DNA from: Drosophila miranda
Taxonomy: Eukaryota; Arthropoda; Insecta; Diptera; Drosophilidae
Assembly: GCF_003369915.1 (NCBI RefSeq)
Contig: NC_046675.1
Span: 18,910,001-18,974,000 of the forward strand
Direction: 5' to 3'
Length of the DNA: 64,000 bases
Every line of letters begins with the position of its first letter. Position 1 is the first letter of the stretch. Position numbers and translations under genes: made by a program. Positions 45,182 to 58,371 of the stretch are shown here, in pieces. The notes under the pieces were generated by a model. It saw only the letters and a program-made list of their open reading frames with translations, made no database searches and was not told the DNA's origin.

Positions 45182-45852
45182 ATGGCTGATTTTCAAGAAC
45201 AGTTAAAACAATATCGCCTTAAAAAGCGAAGGAAAAAAACGATTGAAAATTTAAAGGAAAAATTTTACAGATTTTTAATGTTTGGCACTGGTTCTACTAA
45301 AGAAACTACAATCGATTTGCAACAGGTACCGTTTACGTATGAAATTGCATACGTATGAAAGTGCATACGTACATACATACATACATATGTACATATGCAG
45401 AAAAATATAAAATTTGCCTTCAAGTAAGGTTTTCTGTTAATTTCATACACATTTTTTTTTAGCCTTCAAAAAACCATCCCGAACTTTTCGAAGAAAACTC
45501 GCACGATGGCTCTTTGTCCTCCAGTGCGAACGAATTTGTGGAAGAAAGCAGCATTATGCCCGAAACCGAAGACCATTCAGGGGGGAACGTACTCAAGTAT
45601 ACTCTTTGGACTGTATATCTTCTTTTTTGGATAACTCTCTATGTAATAGCCATTGAACTGAAGTTTGGATTGGTTTATCTTATGTTTTCCGCACTGTTTG
45701 GTATTTATTTTAATACGCGAACGGGCCCAAAAAAACAAAACGAAATTAGCGCATATAGTGTTTTTAACAAAAATTTTGAGAGTATAGACGGTACACTGAA
45801 AGCAGAGCAATTTGAACGTGAAATTCGATATGGCTCGGGAAGTGTAAAATAA
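45182..45852 (+). CDS. SAYSvFN-domain protein (SAYSD1-like), 177 aa
   Basis: Two exons, 45182-45325 and 45463-45852, join in phase 0. The N-terminus is basic (KQYRLKKRRKKT). A Ser/Glu-rich linker follows, then a long hydrophobic region with two membrane-length segments (TLWTVYLLFWITLYVIA and FGLVYLMFSALFGIYF). The name-giving motif SAYSVFN then appears intact near residue 147, followed by SIDGTLKAEQFERE. Length agrees with animal SAYSD1 (about 180 aa). SAYSD1 is an ER membrane protein that senses stalled, UFM1-modified ribosomes at the translocon and helps clear jammed nascent chains. The intron contains a small ACATACATACATATGTACATA microsatellite. Confidence 0.9.
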
Positions 45853-45985
45853 AATGATTTATTTTTATATGGAGCTTAAGCTTTTTTATATCTATTATAG
45901 AGTATTCAAAAGTGATGTAATCTTATAAAATTCAAAGTTAGCGTACCACATTTTTCTGAATCTTTAAAATTCATTCATGTACGTA

Positions 45986-47212
45986 CACTGCCGATCAATA
46001 GAATAGACTCAATGCATTTTTGGTTTTAAACTTTGATTCTATCATTTGTGAAATAAGCTTTCGACGAAATTTTTTGCTGTTAGAGCAGTATAGTTGACGA
46101 AATAGGGGAATAAGAGTGGGCTGCCTTTCCCTATGCCGAAAAATTAGCTTTTTTGGCGATCATTCGAATAGATTCAGAGGCTGCGGTTTCAGTTACTGAT
46201 AAGCTGTACACGGTAAAAGGTGCATTTATATACCTCTTGCACTTTTCAAGTTTTTTTAATATAGAATGGGTCGTGATAAAACTGTAACAGCGGAAGAAAA
46301 TTCTCAAATATTGGCATATCGAGACAGCAACCTTACAACCAGGCAGATAGCCAAACAAAATGTTTAAAAGGCCAGTCTGTTGTCTCATTTCTTAAGAAAT
46401 CCATAAAATTATGGAAATAGGAATAATATGAATGCTCCAAACAGAAAAGCATTCGCGCCTTGGCAAACGCGAAGAATGCTGCGAGAAGCCTCACACCCAA
46501 TGTGCTCTGCGGTTAAAATTCGATAAAATTTTGAAGTCAAAGCTAGTATAGCGAGCTAGTGATACGAGATGAAAAACATCTAAAGAGATTCAAAATAAAA
46601 AAAAGACCACCACTCACTGACGTTCGTAAAAAAGCTCGCTCTCTTTTTTCTCAGGATTATATTGCAGGGAACCCCGACCGGTACCGAACCGTTTTATCTA
46701 ATGATAAACGCTTTAATTTGGGTGGACTAGATGGGTTTAATTATTAATTTCATGATTTAACAAAGAAAGAACATTATTTGTGGGGTGCCATCTCTTATGG
46801 AACATATGAAATCCAGTTTGTTTCGTATACGATGAATGCAAAGAGCTACTCCAAATGTCATTTCCCTAATTTTCCAACATCTTAGAGACATTAAACTGGA
46901 CTTTTCAGCAAATGCCCCAATCCATACTGCTAGAGTGGTAAAGTGGATTGAAGACCAAAATGTTGCATTAATGGAGTGGCCACCTTACTCTCCAGATCTA
47001 AATATGATAGAGAACGTATGGTGATGGCTTTCGGGTACAGTGTATGAACCCGAAACACAATTTGAAGGTGTTGAATCATTAAAACATGCCATCAAAAATG
47101 CCTGGAGTGAAAAATCCCAATATCACGCCAATGTTTATAGACCCTTGAATGACAAACATTAAATCTAGATTTTTCGAACATTCTGTTAGCCTAGAATGAC
47201 CATCGACAGGAA
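45986..47212 (+). mobile_element. Tc1-like DNA transposon, decayed
   Basis: A transposase frame begins at ATG 46266 (MGRDKTVTAEENSQI, helix-turn-helix NLTTRQIAKQ). It continues in pieces: RPPLTDVRKKARSLFSQD at about 46608, NAPIHTARVV near 46910 and PPYSPDLNMIENVW at about 46981, the last holding the catalytic Asp and the Glu of a DD34E triad. Several frameshifts and stops break it. Ends CTGCCGATCAATAGAATAGACTC (45988) and, reversed, CTGTCGATGGTCATTCTAGGC (47209) look like diverged terminal inverted repeats, giving an element of about 1.23 kb. Confidence 0.7.
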
Positions 47213-47343
47213 ACATACCCCCTATTACATGTTTGTGTTTTTTTTTTAACATAAATGTACAATAACACATGATACATAAACAGTTTGCCGTCAATGGCGC
47301 AAAATATGGCTCTTGCCAATTAATGCGCAGCAACGGTGATCAA

Positions 47344-47470
47344 ATACAGCCACGGTGATGAACTTTTTTGAAATCGTAACAGGTGACCAATCATGGATGT
47401 ATGAATATGAGCCCGATAAAACGATATGAGAGTTTTTGCATTTCGTTTTGCATAAATAGTAAAAATAATC
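47344..47470 (+). mobile_element. Mariner-like transposase fragment
   Basis: ATG AAC onward at 47357 reads MNFFEIVTGDQSWMYEYEPD, matching in order the first catalytic Asp region of mariner transposases (TGDE.W..Y). It lasts about 22 codons before a stop. It is placed between the Tc1 relic and the 3' end of the TMEM8-like gene. Confidence 0.45.
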
Positions 47471-47648
47471 AAAAAATACTTACGCCAGAAAGCGTTCAGC
47501 GTTAATGGTAAAAAGCCATATTCATCACGACCGAATGTTATATTATTAAATAATAAGAATGCGTCTTTCAATGGGATATTTTTTGTATTTAACATCAACA
47601 GTTACATTTAAACATAATTCCTTAGTCTATCCAGGTAGTCTAAAAATT

Positions 47649-50600
47649 CTAGCATTTCGCCGTACTTCGGGAAGGTAGTAAACATAAAATGCTTAATGCC
47701 ATAACTATATGCCAGATTGAGTGAACAATGTGATAATTTTGCTTTGTTTGCAGAAAAGCATAGCACACCAAGCCTACACAAACAAGGCAAATCCCAAAAG
47801 GCAGCCAAACTGTCAAGTAGCGGCGAGACGGGAACATTTTGCGAGTTTTGGCACAGCGAAAGCCCCAGCTGGTCGAAATTAGGCAGATTCCTGTCAAGGC
47901 TGGTGCGAGGAAAACCCAAAGGCTCTGTTTATTAAGCTCTGTTCCGAATGCTAGTAGAATAGCACCAAACATATGTAAAGGAGACGCAAACTGTTGTCGG
48001 ACGTCGGCCATAGCTACAAGTGTTACCCAGATAGCCAAAAGTCCACAATAGAAATCGCAAAATTGTAAAACACCAATTTTTACCAGACAAAAACTATACT
48101 CATCTTCGCCCGAATCGCAGGCATGATAGAAAGTCGAAAAAAACATTGCAAAAAAATAAATTATGCCTTCTGTAAAGTAGCGGCGACTTAGAGCGACGTA
48201 AATGCTCGGAACGAAGATTAAGTTACTTAAAGTTAGTAACAAGGATGCAAGTAAGATGGACATATTTGTAGGAACCTGGGAATCTTCGGTACAGTCCCAA
48301 CCCCGATATCCCTTCATGCATACGCATGTGGAAAAAACAAAGCCACCGGACATATAGTGATAACAGCGGCCAAAGTGACCGCAACTTCCTCCCACACAAG
48401 GGCTTGATGACACGGAAAACACCACTGAAGTGTTACAGTTATTGTCTTCAATATGTTCCTCCATCGCAGTTTTGTGGTGTATTTTGAATAACCCTGTCAT
48501 GTCGTAGTTGGAAGTGCATTGATAGTCCATCAAACATTCCTTCACTTTGAATGTCTCCGTTTCATTCATTCCAGCTAAGCAATCTGGCGATTTTATACAG
48601 GCATCGTATTCTTTAGCAGCACTAGCACAGGGACACGGAGGGCGCATTTCCATCAGGAGGTTTTTATGATGGCCAACGAACTCCTTGATATTATCGATTA
48701 ATGTACCACGTGCCGTTTCTGCTCCATGGCAGTAGAGTCCCATGGTCACATACCTAGACACAAAATTGTATACTGTAAAAAAAAGTTTCATGATTGTAAT
48801 CAAGTATAAACATACCATCGTCCACTTTCAGGAAAGGGAACATGAATTAGGCCAACACTATCCGTGTTGTTCACTATTTTAGACGCGTGTCTCAGATGCT
48901 GTCCGTAGCGGCATTTATCCGGCCATGTGGGAACTCCGGGTTCGCCCAATTGCATACAAACAATTATTTGTATGCTGTGATTATTGAATTTTGGCAGTAC
49001 AGTATCATTTGGATCGCTTATAAGTTTTTCAGCTAGTATGCCCCCACGCTCAGAGGCTGGCGAAAGTTTCGGGGGAAGCAACTTTACTTCGGTATTTGTA
49101 TGGAGAGCATGCTTCATAGACACGGCGAATGTCAGTGTGCCTCCAATATCATTTACTTCGCCGAGGTCAAATGAGAATCCTGAAGCTGATTCTGTCGTTA
49201 AGTTAAGGACGGCAGGTACAGTGCCATTTTCATCTGGTTTGAGATCATAATCAAACATAAAGAACTCGCGATATGTTTGCCGCAGCAGTGAGTAGAAGTT
49301 CATGTTACGAAAGCGCGTCGGACTCCATGCGTTAAAGCTATTAGTATCTTTATCACCTTGCATATTTTTTCTCTTTAAAACGCTAATTGGCTCTGGGAGA
49401 TGAAAATCAATTTTGATAGAATACGATACATTTTCCGGCACATCCAATTTTGAATTATCTATGAGCTTTTTCAACAAACTACGCTCTGTTTCTGAAAAGG
49501 GATCGGTTTCTTCATCACCTTTAGTCAGTATTTTTTTTTTTCCTGCCCCATACTTTGCTTGTTCCGCTTTGCCAACAAATTTTAGCTTGGCATAGTGCCA
49601 TGTGCTCGGCTGCACACAAAACTGAATTGAGATTTCCTTCGTTTGATTTGCCCGGATGACCGTAATATGGATCTTGTTTTGTTCGTCCTCGCTGTATTCA
49701 ATATTTTTCTGTGGGTATGCATTTGCTTGGACATAAAAACCAACGTCTGGACAATGTACGCACACTTTTAAGAATGAGATACGAGCCGTGGCAACGCCAA
49801 CGTTGTCAGGCACATAGAATTTGTAAGTAATTTCATTGTTTCCGGTTGTTGCATCGTTGCTTCTACCACTGTCGTGGAGTTTGTGCTCATCGCTCTTCGA
49901 CCCGGATGTGGGGTTATTGTGAGTGAAGTTTTGAAGTTGAGCATTTCTTTTGGTTTTTATACTTAGCTGTTGTAGTTGATTTTGAGTGCCGTGCAGAGAA
50001 AGTCTTTCGTCCTCATCGCCTTCTTGAGCAATATCATAGTTCGTTAGATTGCCATTATGTACTTGACCATTATTTACGCTAATCGGGCGGAAGCGCGTCA
50101 CAGACAACTCAGCCAGCAACAACGAGTCGCATGAGGCAGCGAGGCCTGAATAAATGGAAAAAAAGAACGATGCAATTTTAGTAATACCCTAGATATGCCG
50201 TTTATTCAAGAATATGGGGAAAACAGAACGATGAGAGTCCTAAAACCTAAAGTCCTATTAACTCGATTCCAAAGAGCATAGATTTAAATGATTAGCAGGT
50301 TGAAAAAGATTCCCAATAGCTTCATATAATATATCTACATAAAGAGAGAAAACAAAAATTTGCAAAAACGTTTTTTTTCGATTCGCTAGCACTTCATGAA
50401 GTTCATCAAGTTCTAGTTTTCATTATGATAGCAATAAACATGTGGTAGCAAACGTACGCGAATTAGAAATTCTTATAGGAGAAGATAGTAAAGGAAAACA
50501 TTACCATACAAATGCCTAAAAATTCCGAAAAAGATCACTTTTTCTTATTTTAATAAGTTTAAATAAAAGGAGTATTTAACAGTAAAAAAATCCTGGAATC

Positions 50601-52487
50601 AGACATACATTTTCTGATAGACTTAGTTCCAAATCAATGAAAAAGTGTATTTTTCTCGAAAAAGTATTAGATGCCGGGACTCTACAGGGAAGCTTATTCA
50701 ACAACCTTACCGTTTGCTTACTGTTCATTAGAGTAAGCATTAATCATGAATCTGATATACCAATCTATCCACCCAGCATTTTTTCTGTATTAGAAACCCG
50801 AAAAGCAGCTACATTGACATCAGAGAGAGCTTAATCGAATATCGTGGGAAATATCATTGATACAACATAGTATTTTCTGAGCGAAAAAATACAAATACAC
50901 TATACATCAAACCTCTAAGCGAAGAATTTATAAATTGAAAAAAATAACGATTTTAGTAATACCCTGGATATCAAACATCAAACCTTTAAGCGAAGAATTT
51001 ATAAAACAAAAACGTTGGACTCAAAATCCATAAAATCCTCGAACGTTCCACCGGAAGGAAAATTGCAGCTCATAATGGAACATTTTTACTGCAGTTACGG
51101 TACATATTTAAGCGATATAATCTTAAAAGAAATTTGTTCATTTAAAAAAAGTTGATACCTTTGACTGAATGACTTATAGTACATACATACACATGTATAC
51201 ATTTGAATTACTAATTTAAAAATTTTAATTTTATTACCTTGTTGCTCAATGCGATCATTATTGGGATCTGTCCAACTGACAAATGCGACTGCAAACCAGT
51301 TACCTATGTGAGGACCCTGTATATCAATACGTTGTTGTAAATCATTGGACTGGAATTGTAGGCTATGAACTTTGAACCTGAAAAAAAATTGGAATAACAA
51401 TCAAAACCACAAGAAAGGAAGTCAAACTATTATTACAAGGTATTATTGATATGTATATTGATCTTTTGTGCCGACCATTAGGATCATGTGGAAGTTCCCT
51501 GTACGTTTTATGCTTATGTTTTTTTAAGCTTTGCACTTGCTTTCTCTGCTAAGCGTTATCTCGAAGCTCGCTCTAACTTCGTTGTGTTCATGCTTATGTA
51601 TGCCGAGAGAAGCTGCGCTTAGCAATCGGACCAAACCTTCTACAGAGTACATAAGATATATTCCGATGTTTCGTGCTTTATTTCACAGAATCTGTTCAAA
51701 TCGAATACTAGTAATGCCACCTATCTATCCTAACTTTTTGTATGACGTTTAACGTTATGGTCAGAGACAAGGGCCGCGAACAACTTCATTTGTTCTTTCT
51801 GGCTATAATTATGATCCGATCTGAATTCGGAAATTTGGTGGATATGAAATTCTCTATAATTATGTGTTTTTGCTTTTCTTGTTTCTTCAAAATTAATACA
51901 AAATCATCACCGAAAAAATTAGATTTAGAGGTACACAATTCGAATTTTCTTTATTTTTTTAAATTTTAAATTGTATCATACCTTTGCTCAGGGCTGAAAA
52001 AGTTCTTCGGAAATGTTATATTTTCAGGACTAATAACTGGGTAGCTGCTTGCCTTCAAATGTAACGTAACATCTTTAGCTTTACACTTTCGTTCTGAAAA
52101 GTATGAGTACGTTATTATGATATGACATTTCTAATGTCTTTTGTACTAACTAAAGGCATTTTTTGATTCCTCAAATGCTTTAAAGGTAAAATAAGCAGCC
52201 CGAGAATCCGGTGGAACACGGAAGTGCAAAATAGCGACATCCTTGTAGGATGTGTATTTGAGTAAAGAGTTTGATGGCAATCGGACGATCTGCTCGTGAT
52301 CAACTGGTATATTCATTTGTTCAGGGGTTTCCTTCGAAAGTTCACGTATCAAATATTTATTCTCCATTGCTTTGGGAAGTGCTTGAACTCTAGAATCCAC
52401 AACGATCAGTCGATGGTCAATTATAAGTAGCGTAATCATTACTAGAGGTACACAATTAGTACGATATATTGATGTCTCAATCATCAT
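47649..52487 (-). CDS. TMEM8/PGAP6-like membrane protein with EGF and CREST-type seven-helix domain, 1007 aa
   Basis: Five minus-strand exons join in frame: 52487-52151, 52093-51982, 51377-51238, 50145-48816 and 48753-47649. A signal peptide (VPLVMITLLII) opens a long extracellular part. Near residue 750 an EGF-like module is clear (CVGGSCGHFGRC..CVCMKGYRGWDC), followed by seven hydrophobic helices. These contain FFSTFYHACD, a CDFY after helix 3, and HIVHSIWHI near the end. The Ser, His, Asp and His residues fit the metal-binding set of the CREST hydrolase superfamily. PGAP6 (TMEM8A) in mammals is a GPI-specific phospholipase A2 that sheds GPI-anchored proteins at the cell surface. The same activity here is inferred from the fold. 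Ends in SRSTAKC, 52 codons shorter than an overlapping frame would allow. Confidence 0.8.
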
Positions 52488-54140
52488 TTCTTAATGTACG
52501 TGTTAATGTTCCAAGTGAGTATGCATTAGTAATAGCCAGTAAATCCGTTACATTTAGTCTTCTTTACTGAAAAAGGAAAAAATAATATTTTTAGTAATCA
52601 TAAAAACAGTTAATCCTTAGTTCGCAAAATTCTGCTTCAGCTACAATATTGAAAATACAAGAAATCGAAAAAGCAGAATTATAAAGAAGTTTCTCATCTA
52701 ACTGATGACAGAATCTGCTTGCGATCGGATCATTATAGCCGGAATGAAGAACAAAATGTTCCATTGGTGCGACTTCCCATGATTCGCACACTCTTTCAAA
52801 CTCAAAGTAGGTTACAAGGAACAATATACGTTAAATTTATTCTTTCTTACAAGAATCAAAGAATATATACCATTAAAAGTACAGAAAGACGAAGTCATAT
52901 GTTATAGTTATTCCATGTTGGAGGTTCCAACTTATGTACATACTGGGTGCTCAACAAAACTGGGTCTAAGAAAAGATTTCATATTTCATTTTTCACAGCT
53001 GAGTATGATTTAGTTTTCTTCAAGAATATATACATACATAAATATGCATTGTATTCTACGGTGAGATCATCTGATTAAAATCATAAAACCCTGTACAAAG
53101 CTTTAAAAAGAAGAGAAGGCTAACTTCTAGGCAAGGAAAATGAATTTGTGGCTCTTATATTATATATTCACTTACAGTTTTTGATTTTGTTCGTACTTTC
53201 TTAAAAAAAAAACAATGCGTTTAGCAATAAAACTTGTTTTGCTTGCGATAGTACTTATGGCAGGGATTTAGTTTAACATAGTAAAAAGAAAAAGACGAAA
53301 TCACTATGAGTTCATTGAAAGCGATACTCGAAACAACTGACGCTTGTAGATTTTGGTTGTACAATTCATATTGGAGCTGTCTTATCTGTGCTATTAAATT
53401 CGAATGAATTCTTATTGCATTAATGTAAACTCACACATACATATGTATATACTTGCTTGAAAGCTTATCAGTCAACTAATCAAATATTCCACAAATACAT
53501 TTAAAATAAATATTGAATATTTGGTTCTCGATTTTGAGAGTATTCTTGACTATATAACTTTTGCTCTTATTAATGTGATACGAATAATAAATAATATGAA
53601 AACTGAGAAACAGGCCTTCTTTTTTCTAAGTTTATTTCTTTATTTGTCTTAGGCTTTTTTTTTTTAAATATAAGTTCATTATGGAGTTGTCAATGTTTTT
53701 GTCTGTACTAGAACGGAAGATAATTTTTTTTACTCGGCTAATATTAAACTACTCGGCCATCTCATGAAGAGATTTCGCCATCGATTAAGGCATATCAGTT
53801 GGTCTTTGATTCAGCGACTTCCGCTATGAAATCGCTCCCAGTGGCTTGGGAGCCTGATCGAGCTTACAATCCTTAGCTAACGGAGTAGATTCACCTGCGG
53901 AATGATTATTCAGCTTTAATACTTTAATCGATATACTTAATTGAGACGCAGTACTCGTGTGTATATGTTTCTACTATTTCCTACTTGCTCGTTCCAGGCT
54001 ATATAGACTCTGCCTCTGTTTTCCATTATATAAGAATATGTGGACATTTCGTTGAAAACCAAACGAGACCAAATAATTAATACCTATAGTCGATTCGATA
54101 GAATTTTTTTAGCTCTATGCTTAGTACAAAAGATTCATCA
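52488..54140. other. Intergenic region, no gene recognised
   Basis: The upstream side of the TMEM8-like gene. Open frames at 52591-52824 (-) and 52719-52907 (+) overlap on opposite strands and have no motif. Around 53750-53900 there is a less AT-rich block with frameshifted text resembling RNase H remnants, too weak to call. Confidence 0.35.
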
Positions 54141-54144
54141 AATT

Positions 54145-54965
54145 TTGTATATCCGATACTCAATATGAGTATAGGGGTATATTAGATTTGTGGTGAAAAT
54201 GGATGTGTGTAACGTCCAGAAGGAATCGTTTCCGACCCCATAAAATATATATATTTTAGCATATTATATATATTATATTATATATATATATATTATATAT
54301 ATATTCAGCATCAATAGCCGAGTCGATTGAGCCCTGTCTGTCTGTCCGTCCCTATAAGCGCCTAGTGCTCAAAGACTATAAAAGCTAGAGCAACAACATT
54401 TTATATCCGGATTTCTGTGATATGTCACTGTAACAAGTATGTATGTTTCAAAACTTCGCCCCGCCCACTTCCGCCCCCACAAAGGGCGAAAATCTGTGGC
54501 ATCCACAATTTCAAAGATACGAGAAAACAGAAAACGCAGAATCGTAGAGGATGAGTATATCTTTTAGAGTTAAAAATATGAATTAGATTGTATATTTATT
54601 ATAGACAGAATCAAGAAAACAATTTCATTCTCTCTCGCTCAAAATTTTCTCATATCTCAGAGACTATTAAGGCTATAAATCTTCCTATAAAACGCATATT
54701 TCAAAATTTAGTCACTCCCCCTTCCGCCCCCACAAAGAACGAATATTTGTGCCATCCAAAATATTGAAGATTCGAGAAAACTAAAAACGCACAATCATAG
54801 AGAATGACCATATCTATCAGATTTCTGAATCTGGATCAGATCGGATCATTTTTATCGCCAAAAGGAACAAATATATTTGCAATGTGCGCCAGACGCACAC
54901 ACTTTTTGTCGCTCAATGTACGCGTCGTCTGCCGGAGGAGAGCTTTCTACCGAGTATTACACAAT
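54145..54965 (+). mobile_element. DINE-1-like element, nearly full length
   Basis: Starts ATCCGATACTCAATATGAGT and continues with AATCGTTTCCGACCCCATAA, an expanded TATA microsatellite, and ATAGCCGAGTCGATTGAGCC with GTCTGTC units. Two copies of the CACTTCCGCCCCCACAAAG block (about 54465 and 54717) follow, then GTCTGCCGGAGGAGAGC and a TACCGAGTATTACACAATAA end. This is the most complete copy in the window. Confidence 0.75.
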
Positions 54966-55679
54966 AAATGATCTCTATTGGTGTTCTTTAAATTGAACTA
55001 AGTGCCGGTCGTATCATTATGAAAACTAAAACTCGATGAATCGCAAAAAGGTGCGGAAAATTTTTGTTTTCTCTCTATTTTATACAAAAGTTTGGGTCCT
55101 CATCGTCTTTGTCGCCGTCGTCGCCCGAATTTTTATTTTCACAGATGAAAATGTATCGCGTACATAAAAAGGTATTTCATAGATCAAAATAAATCTCACA
55201 GATATAAATGACTGACACGTAAATTCTTGAGGGTATCCATCGAGGGTATTTTTTTGATTGCTTTTGAAACTGTCATCCGTAATATGTTTATTAGATGTAG
55301 TTAGTACTATTGCGGTGAAATTTGAGACTAATATCTATCCATTCTTGGTAGATCGCATTCCATCGAGGCCATTTTATTTTTGCCTAAGCAAGTTTGACGA
55401 GGTTGGTGCGCGAGAGAAGAGAGTGTCCACGAGGCTTGCCCCCTAGTATATATATATGTATATATGTACATATGTATTATAACGTTATACATATATATTT
55501 GAACCATTTGAGCCGTCTGATCCGTTTGGCTATAATAATGATCCAATCTGATTTAGATTCAGCATTCTATAAGATATGGGTATTCTCAATTGGGATGGGA
55601 TATGGGATGCCACAATTTTCGTCATTTGTGGGGGCATGGAAAAGAAATAAACTTGGTTCAGTGTGATATCACAGGAGTC

Positions 55680-55940
55680 TGGATAAAAACTTTTGTTGCT
55701 CTAGCTCTTATAGTCTCTGAGAACTAGGCGTCAAACCAGACGGACGGACGAACAAACGGACGGACAGACGGCCAGACAGACATGGATCTATCGACTCGGC
55801 TATTGTGCTGATCATTAATATACATATATACTTTATGGGGTCGGAAACGTTTCCTTCTGGACGTTACACGCATCCATTTTCACCACTAATCTAATATACC
55901 CCTTTAATCTTTTTGAGTATCTGGTATAAAAAGTATATAT
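55680..55940 (-). mobile_element. DINE-1-like element, inverted 5' fragment
   Basis: The complement carries the same start blocks: ACTCAAAAAGATTAAAGGGG, AAACGTTTCCGACCCCATAA, ATAGCCGAGTCGATAGATCC and GTCTG units. It lies in opposite orientation to the copy at 54145, about 700 bases away. Confidence 0.7.
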
Positions 55941-56695
55941 GTACACTTTATTATCGGAGATGTGGCAAGAACCAAAAACGTTAAAAAAATAATATTGTCA
56001 GTGCTTTTGGTTTGTTTTGGTATTTGTTTCCGTTGTCGTTGGTAACGCTGCTACTGAAATCGACCGCGTCGATAACGTCCTTTCGGAAAACAGACATCTG
56101 CTTTGATTGATTATTATAAGATTATTACTATCATTATATCAATTATTATACGTATCTTAAATATTTGTTTATGTTTAAGTTATACATGCAATACGCTATA
56201 TACATGTTCATATCCGAGTGTCTCTACCCTACCAACAAGTTTAAAATATAAATACTCCCCAAAAAACCGTACATCATTTTCGGTCCGAAATGTAACTCAG
56301 CTTTGTCTGAAGTAATCAAATAAGTACCAGAAGCATTCGATAATTCCCGATATCTTTATTTCCATTTTCATAGGCATTGTCGATAAATTAAAATATCCAT
56401 CCTATTGTTAAAAAGCCTATAAAATAATTGCTTGATGCATGATAAAACCATTATACAGTATATATGTACATAGATGTGTCAGCTCATACACCGAACATGT
56501 CGCAAACGAACTTTCTGGATTAGACCCCAGGTCTTCGGTTGCCGCCGTTTCCTTTCTCTGCACCTCGTGGGATAAAAAATAATAAAACAATCAAATCAAA
56601 GAACAAACACAAAATTAAAAAAAAATTAGACTCTTGCACTTCCCAAACGCAAACTGAGAGTAATCTCAGGCAGGGAAAGGCAGCGGACTGAAGGC
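55941..56695. other. Spacer before the small gene
   Basis: AT-rich region with a short CG-richer patch (about 56040-56090) and nothing recognisable as a gene or repeat. It should include the promoter of the gene at 56696. Confidence 0.4.
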
Positions 56696-58371
56696 ATGGA
56701 CAACTATCTCAACAGCACGGTTAAAGTGCCCAATCCCATACAGGGTGGGTGGCAAAGCATCTCCCATAGCCGACTTCCTCGTAACTTGAAAAGGAAATGG
56801 TAAACAGTGAATTCCAGTCAAATTATTAGGCATTTTTTTGGGGAAAAAAACTACCACTGAAACTAGCTTTGGGAAATACTACCATCAATTTCAATGTTAA
56901 AATTGAATTTACAATTTGGAAGTTGAACAGCCGAAATAATTCAAAAAAATGTACGATATGGTGTTTGCCGATTGGAGATTGAATGTGAGACAGATTGTGG
57001 AAGCCACAGGCTTTACATGGCTCAGTGGTTTTAATTTTGACTGATCTCTTAGGTATGAAGCAGCTTTCCGCAAGGTGAAGCTTTCCACCGAAGCTGCCAT
57101 CTCGCAAAGACGAAGAGTTTTGGGAGCTGCCGCAGCAAATTCTTTTGGTAAGTTTGCTTTTTACGAACTAGCACATCTACGAGAAAGGTTGTTCATATCT
57201 GTTAAAGCACTAATGTACATACCTATATAACCATGATGGCTTGCGTTCCAAAACAAATTTTGTGAGAAAGAGAGAAATTGAGCAGAGAGAGCCAGAAGAG
57301 AGAAGCAAAGTTCGTTGCTTTTTAAGACAAAACAAGTTTTTGGTTTGAGAGTCCGTGAAGCTATTGACGCTAGACTGGACAGACAGTTCTTCAGTGTACC
57401 GAGTTGTCAAACGGACCGTTCGCCCATGGCCCTCACTGGCATTAAGTAATACGGAGCCCGAGAAAGTTTTGTGAATAGCAGTTAGAGTTTTTGTGTGCAA
57501 TGGGGAATTCCTCATAGAATAGTACCCACCCAAATATTAAAGTACTAACCCCTATGGTTTGCATGACTATGAAAATAAAGATTATTACTTTCAGAGCATG
57601 CCAATGCGACATGCTTTGAGCTATCAAGAATCGAAACACGTATTTCTATATACTTACATACATACACATGTAAATGTACATATGAACTTTTTGTGAGTGG
57701 CAGCATGTGATTAAGAGACAATGCGGATCAATTGTATCATTTTGGATTGAATTAATTCGAAAAACTCCTAACAAATATTTGTATACATATGTACACACAT
57801 ATATGTATGTATGTACTCTGTGCTTTCTTTCCCCTCTCACCCTTATATATGTATGTATGTACATATATGTATGTATATAAATATGATATACACATAAATA
57901 ATAATAATAATTCAATGACAAAATTTTGTGCTGTACATAATTACATAAGTATACACACATATACATATATGTAGTAGTACATTCATACTGCGCTTCGATT
58001 GCGACATGCACCCGATGCTGCCTAAGTTAAAAAGAGAAATCGCGGACCCCATTTATTTAGCGTACATGTACATATGTACATATGTATGTATTTTCTTCAA
58101 GCCAAATATGATTTTTGCCCTTGCCTGAAATATTTAAATAAAAGAATTCGTTCCGGATATGGCTATCTACATCGACTTGGCTGTTCATGATGCTTAAGAA
58201 TACATACATATGTATGTATGTATGTATGTATGTGCCTACATATGTATACTACGTATGCTATCTATCCTCTTGTGCTTTATAACAGCTTCAGCCGTAAAAC
58301 TTCGCGGCCATGGTACTCTCCTAAAAATTGTTCATTCCTTTTGTTATCGTCACCAATCCAAAAAAAAATAA
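56696..58371 (+). CDS. Probable small three-exon gene, 94 aa, function unknown
   Basis: Exon 1 is 56696-56799 (MDNYLNSTVKVPNPIQGGW..), ending TG|GTAAAC. Exon 2 is 57053-57147, after CTGATCTCTTAG, and encodes YEAAFRKVKLSTEAAISQ then RRRVLGAAAANSFG before G|GTAAGT. The phases match (2 to 1, then 1 to 2). Exon 3 is proposed at 58286-58371, after TTGTGCTTTATAACAG, ending in HQSKKK. Exons 1 and 2 are convincing by splice sites and residue mix. Exon 3 is less sure and could lie elsewhere. The product is basic and hydrophilic, with a likely helix in exon 2 and no signal peptide. Its last exon ends only about 130 bases before the start codon of the kinase gene. Confidence 0.5.

Noticed and set aside
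52591..52907. Overlapping open frames on both strands
   Set aside because: Neither has a motif, a splice context or a start environment. Overlap on both strands suggests chance.
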